Both the position numbers and the translations under genes were made by a program. This document shows positions 15,186 to 19,372 of a stretch of 19,372 nucleotides of DNA, piece after piece. Numbering within the stretch: the first letter of the stretch is position 1; the number at the start of each line of letters is the position of its first letter. Source of the stretch: Peptoniphilus sp. (GTDB lineage: Bacteria; Bacillota; Clostridia; Tissierellales; Peptoniphilaceae); assembly GCA_029983555.1 (NCBI GenBank), contig JASBZH010000026.1, positions 1 through 19,372 on the forward strand, written 5' to 3'. The notes beneath the pieces are model-generated. The model was not told where the DNA came from. It did not search any database and worked only from the letters and a program-made list of their open reading frames with translations.

Positions 15186-15608
15186 TTATTTAAAATCGTA
15201 GTTCGCTTTATTTGTACCGGAAGATGTCCATATTGCTCTTGCAACACTTGGTGTACCAGCAGGCTTCCAGCCACCATCATCATAAACTCCTACACCATTT
15301 GTAACAGATGCTCGACCCCAATCACGTACTCCTTCTCTAGCTTTAAAAGAGGAATAAACATAATCACCGTCACTATAAGTTTTTTTCCCTCTTATCCAGT
15401 AGCCAACAATTCTACCATCTGTTAAATAAACATAACTAGAATTCGGAGTTCTTAGTGGATAAAATTCTGAATCTGAATTTACTACTTCTAAATCAATATA
15501 ATCGTTTTCTTCAATTATTTCTGACCCACCACTGTCTGCAAATACTGGAATTGAAATAGTCAAAAATAATAATATTAAAGATATTTGACCTATAAATTTT
15601 TTCATCAT
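15186..15608 (-). CDS. Secreted lactococcin-972-like bacteriocin precursor
   Basis: 140 residues. A clear signal peptide (basic MMKKF, hydrophobic core, cleavage after VFA at 24) is followed by an acidic segment (25 to about 60), then a Gly/Trp/Tyr-rich domain (about 65-140). The domain has the features of lactococcin 972: a G-x-W start (VGYWIRG), VYSSF, WGRASV, GGWKPAG, and an ending KANYDFK comparable to the aromatic end of lactococcin 972. There is no Cys, so no disulfide or lanthionine bridges. Lactococcin 972 is exported by Sec and blocks septum formation through lipid II. The acidic segment makes this precursor longer than the founding member. AAGGAGAGGTCA precedes two consecutive ATGs. 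Permease and ATPase genes follow, as in known cassettes. Activity is inferred. Confidence 0.72.
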   Translation of the reverse strand: MMKKFIGQISLILLFLTISIPVFADSGGSEIIEENDYIDLEVVNSDSEFYPLRTPNSSYVYLTDGRIVGYWIRGKKTYSDGDYVYSSFKAREGVRDWGRASVTNGVGVYDDGGWKPAGTPSVARAIWTSSGTNKANYDFK

Positions 15609-15649
15609 TGACCTCTCCTTGATTTCAACAAAAAAATCTCGTTATCCAT
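15605..15649 (-). CDS. Micro-ORF of 14 codons overlapping the bacteriocin start
   Basis: ATG directly follows the TAA of the preceding micro-ORF and encodes MDNEIFLLKSRRGQ. Its TGA overlaps the bacteriocin ATG as ATGA. It has no ribosome binding site of its own, so it would need reinitiation. It may be chance; I list it because both junctions have the form used in translational coupling. Confidence 0.2.
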   Translation of the reverse strand: MDNEIFLLKSRRGQ

Positions 15650-15676
15650 TTAACAATTTACTATATAGTTAAACAT
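15650..15676 (-). CDS. Micro-ORF of 8 codons with a perfect Shine-Dalgarno
   Basis: Encodes MFNYIVNC. A perfect AGGAGG (15686-15691) lies 9 bases before its ATG, in the leader of the bacteriocin gene. Such a site without a following gene is unusual in this window. It could be a leader peptide that regulates bacteriocin translation. Alternatively the TATAAA just before AGGAGG could be a -10 box, with the site not transcribed. Confidence 0.3.
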   Translation of the reverse strand: MFNYIVNC

Positions 15677-15796
15677 TTCCTTTTGCCTCCTTTTATACAA
15701 TTTAATTACCCTTTATTAAATATATTAATCATTATTTTAAATATACAATATTATAAGATTTTTTTATAATACCTATTTCCAGTAAATCTATGCACA
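15677..15796 (-). promoter_or_regulatory. AT-rich upstream region of the bacteriocin cassette
   Basis: The minus strand contains several TATAAT-like boxes (for example in CTTATAATATTG) but none has a convincing -35 at 16-18 bases. The cassette promoter should lie here because a strong terminator separates it from the upstream operon. I cannot choose one box. Confidence 0.35.
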
Positions 15797-15823
15797 ATAA
15801 AAAAACTCCCCTAAGGAAGTTTT
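15797..15823 (-). terminator. Terminator of the deacetylase-apbE-pgpA operon
   Basis: AAACTTCC and GGGAGTTT (15815-15822 and 15803-15810) form an 8-bp stem with one G-U pair around a 4-base loop, followed by TTTTTATTG on the minus strand. It starts at the pgpA stop codon. Confidence 0.85.
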
Positions 15824-15824
15824 A

Positions 15825-16319
15825 TTAATCTTCGTTTGAATGTGCAATTCTTGCAGCTGCGGCGGCAGCTATTGCTGCTACTATATCATCGGCAAATGTC
15901 GTAACTTTATCTGTTCTCTTTTTCTTATCTAATTCGTCAATTACACCGATTTTAATCTTGTCTAAATAACCAAAATTTGTAAGACCAATTGTGCCATACA
16001 TGTTGATAATACCAAGAGTTAATACTTCATCTATTCCATATAGGCCTTCATCATCATAAATAATTGATTGCAATGGCTCAGGAAGCATCTTCTTTTCACA
16101 CAATTCATCGATTGTTAGCCCAGTTAATATTGCATGGATAGATTCTCTTTTGTATAAAACTTTTTTGACATTCTCTAAGCATCTGTCAAGTTCTAAATTA
16201 GGAATATATGGTTTTTGCAATTCTTGAACTATGATAGCAATATCTTCAAGTTCCACACCAAATTCTCTCAATTTTTCAACTGTAAATTCGTATAATTCTT
16301 CTGTATTGTATTTATACAT
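15825..16319 (-). CDS. pgpA: YutG-like phosphatidylglycerophosphatase A family protein
   Basis: 164 residues. The diagnostic C-terminal half reads LGIINMYGTIGLTNFGYLDK, then TFADDIVAAIAAAAAARIAH, as in Bacillus YutG and the PgpA core. The N-terminal half (LEDIAIIVQELQKPYIPNLELDRCLENVKKVLYKRE) is the Gram-positive extension. The family dephosphorylates phosphatidylglycerol phosphate in phospholipid synthesis, though the YutG branch lacks the transmembrane helices of Escherichia coli PgpA. I chose ATG at 16317-16319 (AGGAGG 5 bases upstream) over the GTG one codon earlier. It overlaps the stop of the membrane protein gene by one base (TGATG), so it is coupled. It is the last gene of its operon. 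Confidence 0.82.
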   Translation of the reverse strand: MYKYNTEELYEFTVEKLREFGVELEDIAIIVQELQKPYIPNLELDRCLENVKKVLYKRESIHAILTGLTIDELCEKKMLPEPLQSIIYDDEGLYGIDEVLTLGIINMYGTIGLTNFGYLDKIKIGVIDELDKKKRTDKVTTFADDIVAAIAAAAAARIAHSNED

Positions 16320-16840
16320 CACGACCTCCTATTATTTGTCATATTCCTTCTATTTCTCATATATCTTTGTTTTTTCAATAATTTTTTCCTCGAAATTTTT
16401 ATGCTAAAACCATATATTATCCCCGGTAAAATAGCAGAAACAGCAAAACTTATTACATTATAATCTATACCTAAAACTTTGATTGCATAAACTTGAGGCA
16501 TCAAGAAGAATTCTACTGGGAATTTCCAGAAAGTTGAACCCACTGGTGAATCAAAAAAATCCATCCCCATTCCTATAAAACCAAATGCAAAAAGTATCAT
16601 TCCTATTAAAAAAATTAAGTTACCTGCCAAAAAATCTAATGATTTAGAATTTTTCTTTGACATCCCCTTGCCCAAATTAAAATAGAGTAGGACTATCAAA
16701 AGTACAAAGATAATCTTAAATATCAAATTCCCATAGACTAAATTTCTCACGCTTTCGCTCAAGTTTATTACAAAAGAAATTGCAAAAACTATGGCTACTA
16801 TTAAAATGTGAAAGATCAGTCCTCGCGTATTATTTCTCAT
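16319..16840 (-). CDS. Four-helix membrane protein of unknown function
   Basis: 173 residues with hydrophobic segments at about 9-26, 37-55, 72-92 and 128-147 and a strongly basic C-terminal tail (RKKLLKKQRYMRNRRNMTNNRRS), which by the positive-inside rule should be cytoplasmic. Between helices 3 and 4 is a loop with aromatic residues (MDFFDSPVGSTFWKFPVEFF). I do not recognise a family. AGGAGCAATT precedes the ATG, 8 bases after the apbE stop, and pgpA overlaps its end. The position suggests a role at the membrane, in lipid or envelope work, but function is open. Confidence 0.75.
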   Translation of the reverse strand: MRNNTRGLIFHILIVAIVFAISFVINLSESVRNLVYGNLIFKIIFVLLIVLLYFNLGKGMSKKNSKSLDFLAGNLIFLIGMILFAFGFIGMGMDFFDSPVGSTFWKFPVEFFLMPQVYAIKVLGIDYNVISFAVSAILPGIIYGFSIKISRKKLLKKQRYMRNRRNMTNNRRS

Positions 16841-16848
16841 AATTGCTC

Positions 16849-17934
16849 CTATTTCTCGATATACTTTTCGGCTTCTTTCGTATAATGTATGTCGTAGTTT
16901 TCATCTACCCAAATAATTCCAGAATTAGTCATATCTGCCATCTTTTCAATCTCTTCATCTGTGGAGTTAAATCCAGCAGTGGACAAAAAGTCAGCAAGAG
17001 ATGAGTCTTCGTTAATTACAGTTAAAGATTTAACCCTATTAGCAGGCTCAAATGTATCAGGATCAATTATGTGACAATATCTTTTTCCATCAACTTCAAA
17101 AAATCTTTGGTAATCTCCACTCGTTACAGCAGAAACATTTCCCCTTAAATTCATCGCAACTAGCGCAGTATTATCGCTATTTAAATCGGGATTTTGAATT
17201 CCAACTTTAAAGGCATCCCTTCCATCGGCTGGTGATCCAATTATCTTAACATTTCCACCAGCAGATATAATCGCAGACTTAACTCCTCTGTCCTTAAGCT
17301 CATTTGCTACAATTTCAGTCGCATATCCTTTGGCTGTTGCTCCAAGATCTATTTCCATATTTTTTTCAAGATATACAGATTTATTTTCATCGTCTAGTTT
17401 TATTTTATCAATATTAGTGTACTCTCTCAAGTTTTCCAAATCTTCTGCATCTGGAAGATAAGTTCCCATCTTGGTGATAACTTCATCCTTACTGTTGCCC
17501 TTTTCATATAAATCTCTATAGTCGTTCCATATTGAAATTATAGGCCCAAGAGCAATGTTATTCTTATCAGAATAATTGTGATAATTATCTATAGATTCCT
17601 TTATAAGTTCATAGAGAACATCATCTACTTTAACTGGAACAGTTCCCGCACTTTCGTTAATAGTCTTTACATTTACAATATTTGGATAGCTTCTGTAATT
17701 GTCAAAAAGTTTAGAAAGCTCCGCAAATCTCTCTTCTGTATATTTTAAATTTTCTACTGCAAATTCCTCGTCATCAGAATATATAGCGACATCAACAACT
17801 GTGTCAAAAGTTTCAAAAAATTGAGCTGTATACTTTTCTACATCACTATTTTTTGCCACTTCTTTTTCTCCTTTGGCACATCCTGACATAAAAATTATAA
17901 GAAATGCCAAAAGAGCTACTTTTAATTTCTTCAT
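16849..17934 (-). CDS. apbE: ApbE-family FAD:protein FMN transferase lipoprotein
   Basis: 361 residues. A lipoprotein signal peptide ends in FMSGC with lipid attachment at Cys19, so the enzyme is anchored outside the cytoplasmic membrane. Family motifs: FFETFDTVVDVAIYS (39-53), IDLGATAKGYA (195-205), SAGGNV (224-229), TSGDYQRFF (271-279) and HIIDPDT (288-294). The usual Gly after DPxT is Phe295. ApbE enzymes move FMN from FAD onto Thr or Ser of extracytoplasmic redox proteins using Mg2+. No Rnf, Nqr or FMN-binding-domain partner is encoded in the window, so the acceptor is elsewhere or unrecognised. GAGGAGATTAA precedes the ATG, 28 bases after the deacetylase gene. Confidence 0.92.
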   Translation of the reverse strand: MKKLKVALLAFLIIFMSGCAKGEKEVAKNSDVEKYTAQFFETFDTVVDVAIYSDDEEFAVENLKYTEERFAELSKLFDNYRSYPNIVNVKTINESAGTVPVKVDDVLYELIKESIDNYHNYSDKNNIALGPIISIWNDYRDLYEKGNSKDEVITKMGTYLPDAEDLENLREYTNIDKIKLDDENKSVYLEKNMEIDLGATAKGYATEIVANELKDRGVKSAIISAGGNVKIIGSPADGRDAFKVGIQNPDLNSDNTALVAMNLRGNVSAVTSGDYQRFFEVDGKRYCHIIDPDTFEPANRVKSLTVINEDSSLADFLSTAGFNSTDEEIEKMADMTNSGIIWVDENYDIHYTKEAEKYIEK

Positions 17935-17962
17935 TTAATCTCCTCTATAAAGCGCATAAATT

Positions 17963-19372
17963 TTATAAATCAATTATAAAATCTTTAAAATCTCTGTCTT
18001 GTATAATATTTATTCTCCTAAGTCTCTTTAAAGACTCTGGCAGATTCTTTGTAATTGTATTTTTGCCCTCATCTGATGTTACAGTAACTTTAAAGCCCTC
18101 TTCTTCTAAAAGAACTTCGCTCAAATCGTCATATTTTCCCTCTGGATAAGCAAATACATATGGCTCATAACCAGAAAGTTTTTTTAAAGCTTCTCGTTCC
18201 TTTTTAGCATCTTCTCTAAAGTCTTTGATGTATGTGTCTTCATCTTCAGTTTCTAATATTTTGGCAGTAGGCCTAAATTTAACATCTTTAAGCTCATATG
18301 ATTGGTGCATCCAATAAGTGTGAGAGCCAAATTCAAATACATCTTTATAATTTTTCGCCTCATCACCAAAATGAGCATACATCTTTTTGTTATTTTCTGG
18401 ATATTTTTCCCTTCCTATTAAAGAACCAATCGGAAAAATCGTAGCCACTTGGTCGTATTTTTTAAGAAGCGGATAGGCGTATTTTAAATTAGAACTGTAT
18501 CCATCATCGAAAGTTATAAGTGCAATTTTATCTGGAAGTTCGGTCCCTTTATTTACATAGTCAATTATATCTTTAAATTTAACTGTCTTTATATCATTTG
18601 AATTTAGAAACTGTAAAAATTCTTCGAATTTCTCTGGCGTCACTATATATTCGTTGTCGGCATTTTCATCAATGTGGTGAAAAGTATAAATATAAAAACT
18701 CTTGTCATAAATCTCACCTTCTCCCTCTTTTGGATAAGATTTCTTGTCAATATATCTGCCGTAATCGCCCTTATTTGCATAAATTTTATCGAGCATTAAA
18801 TTTCCAAGTGCATTTCTAAAATGAGAAGGATCGTAGAAAAATCTCGGATCATGCTCAAAGTGGGTTCCAGTAAAATCCCAAAAGTCTGTAATTTCAGATA
18901 ATTTTTCGTAGTATTCTCTTACTTCCCTCTTATCGTATCTATTATTTTGCTCCTCATACATTGGAGTCAAAAGAAAAGTTATCTCTATATTATTTTTATC
19001 ACATATATCTTTTATCTTTTTGACTGAGGCTATTGCATCATCAATGTGATTTAGTGGAATTTTCTCATTTGGAACATCAAATTTAAGATTTTCTTTATAT
19101 TCATCTACACTTCCAATAAATTCGGTGTCGCGAGTTGTCTTGTCGTAAGATCCATTCTCGTGAAATACATCAAAATTTTGTTGAAGATATGAATTTTCAT
19201 AAAAACTTTTTATCTTGTCAATTCCATATCTCGGTGTTGCAAATAAATATTTAGAATAAAAGGAAAATTTTCCCTCCCCACTCACGTCTGGATGAAGTAG
19301 ATAATTTAAATCTTTTCTATCTTCGTGATACTTGCTCGCAGATGGAATCGAAAGTGGCATTATAAATGACTT
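17963..19372 (-). CDS. SGNH-like and NodB polysaccharide deacetylase fusion, N-terminus cut by the window edge
   Basis: At least 469 residues; the frame is open to the right edge, so the true start is outside. Numbering from the first Met in the window: residues 1 to about 205 resemble the second half of a DltD/AlgX-type SGNH domain, with FLLTPMYEEQNN and a catalytic-type D177-x-x-H180 (DPSHFR). The GDS-type block would lie upstream. Residues about 220-465 are a NodB deacetylase: YTFHHID, TFDDGYSSN (Asp285, Asp286 for metal and catalysis), GSHTYWMH (His347, His352) and FAYPEGKYDD. Expected role: removal of acetyl groups from a surface polysaccharide or peptidoglycan outside the membrane. The Met at 19358-19360 has no ribosome binding site and is not the start. 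It heads the visible operon. Confidence 0.8.
   Translation of the reverse strand, partial: KSFIMPLSIPSASKYHEDRKDLNYLLHPDVSGEGKFSFYSKYLFATPRYGIDKIKSFYENSYLQQNFDVFHENGSYDKTTRDTEFIGSVDEYKENLKFDVPNEKIPLNHIDDAIASVKKIKDICDKNNIEITFLLTPMYEEQNNRYDKREVREYYEKLSEITDFWDFTGTHFEHDPRFFYDPSHFRNALGNLMLDKIYANKGDYGRYIDKKSYPKEGEGEIYDKSFYIYTFHHIDENADNEYIVTPEKFEEFLQFLNSNDIKTVKFKDIIDYVNKGTELPDKIALITFDDGYSSNLKYAYPLLKKYDQVATIFPIGSLIGREKYPENNKKMYAHFGDEAKNYKDVFEFGSHTYWMHQSYELKDVKFRPTAKILETEDEDTYIKDFREDAKKEREALKKLSGYEPYVFAYPEGKYDDLSEVLLEEEGFKVTVTSDEGKNTITKNLPESLKRLRRINIIQDRDFKDFIIDL

Noticed and set aside
16592..16630. Flavinylation motif in the membrane protein next to apbE
   Set aside because: The loop at residues 97-103 (DSPVGST) only loosely resembles ApbE target motifs and lacks the surrounding FMN-binding domain.

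Overview
The window is very AT-rich, has strong AGGAGG-type ribosome binding sites, frequent TTG starts, and a gene set typical of strictly anaerobic low-GC Gram-positives: ferredoxin-type [FeFe] hydrogenase, pyruvate carboxylase, YutG-type PgpA, YtxH, PspC and an rplM-rpsI pair. It looks chromosomal. I infer a member of the Clostridia/Tissierellia, perhaps a Peptoniphilus-like coccus; the genus is a guess from gene content and base composition. Almost everything is on the minus strand; only the NAD kinase gene is on the plus strand.

Layout from left to right. Positions 1-183 hold a consensus-like leftward promoter that fires out of the window. Positions 184-1887 hold a LacI-family regulator and, overlapping its end, a LuxR-type regulator with a degenerate receiver domain. 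Positions 1920-3026 encode two envelope-type proteins (YtxH-like and DUF948-like). Positions 3116-3343 hold a probable 6S RNA with its own promoter, which overlaps the end of an RluA-family pseudouridine synthase gene. nadK diverges from that gene at 4303. pspC (5186-5476) lies downstream of a full-length pyruvate carboxylase (5525-8950). rpsI and rplM follow, driven by a near-consensus promoter with an L13-leader-like hairpin. Positions 10139-11940 encode a two-gene [FeFe] hydrogenase operon (a NuoE/HydC-like [2Fe-2S] protein and a catalytic subunit) with a Rex-like operator over its promoter.

Positions about 12000-15796 are the accessory part: a three-gene cassette even poorer in G+C than its neighbours. 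It encodes a secreted lactococcin-972-like bacteriocin, a large membrane protein that looks like an internally duplicated FtsX/MacB permease, and an ABC ATPase. Two tandem micro-ORFs precede the bacteriocin, and a long perfect inverted repeat lies beyond the ATPase gene. This is the best candidate for a less-described system: the family is recognisable, but the precursor is unusually long, with an acidic segment between signal peptide and conserved domain.

Positions 15797-19372 hold an operon entering from the right edge: a partial SGNH-like/NodB polysaccharide deacetylase fusion, an ApbE lipoprotein, a four-helix membrane protein of unknown function, and a YutG/PgpA-like phosphatase, ending at a clear terminator. 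I saw no tRNA, rRNA gene, transposase or CRISPR array.
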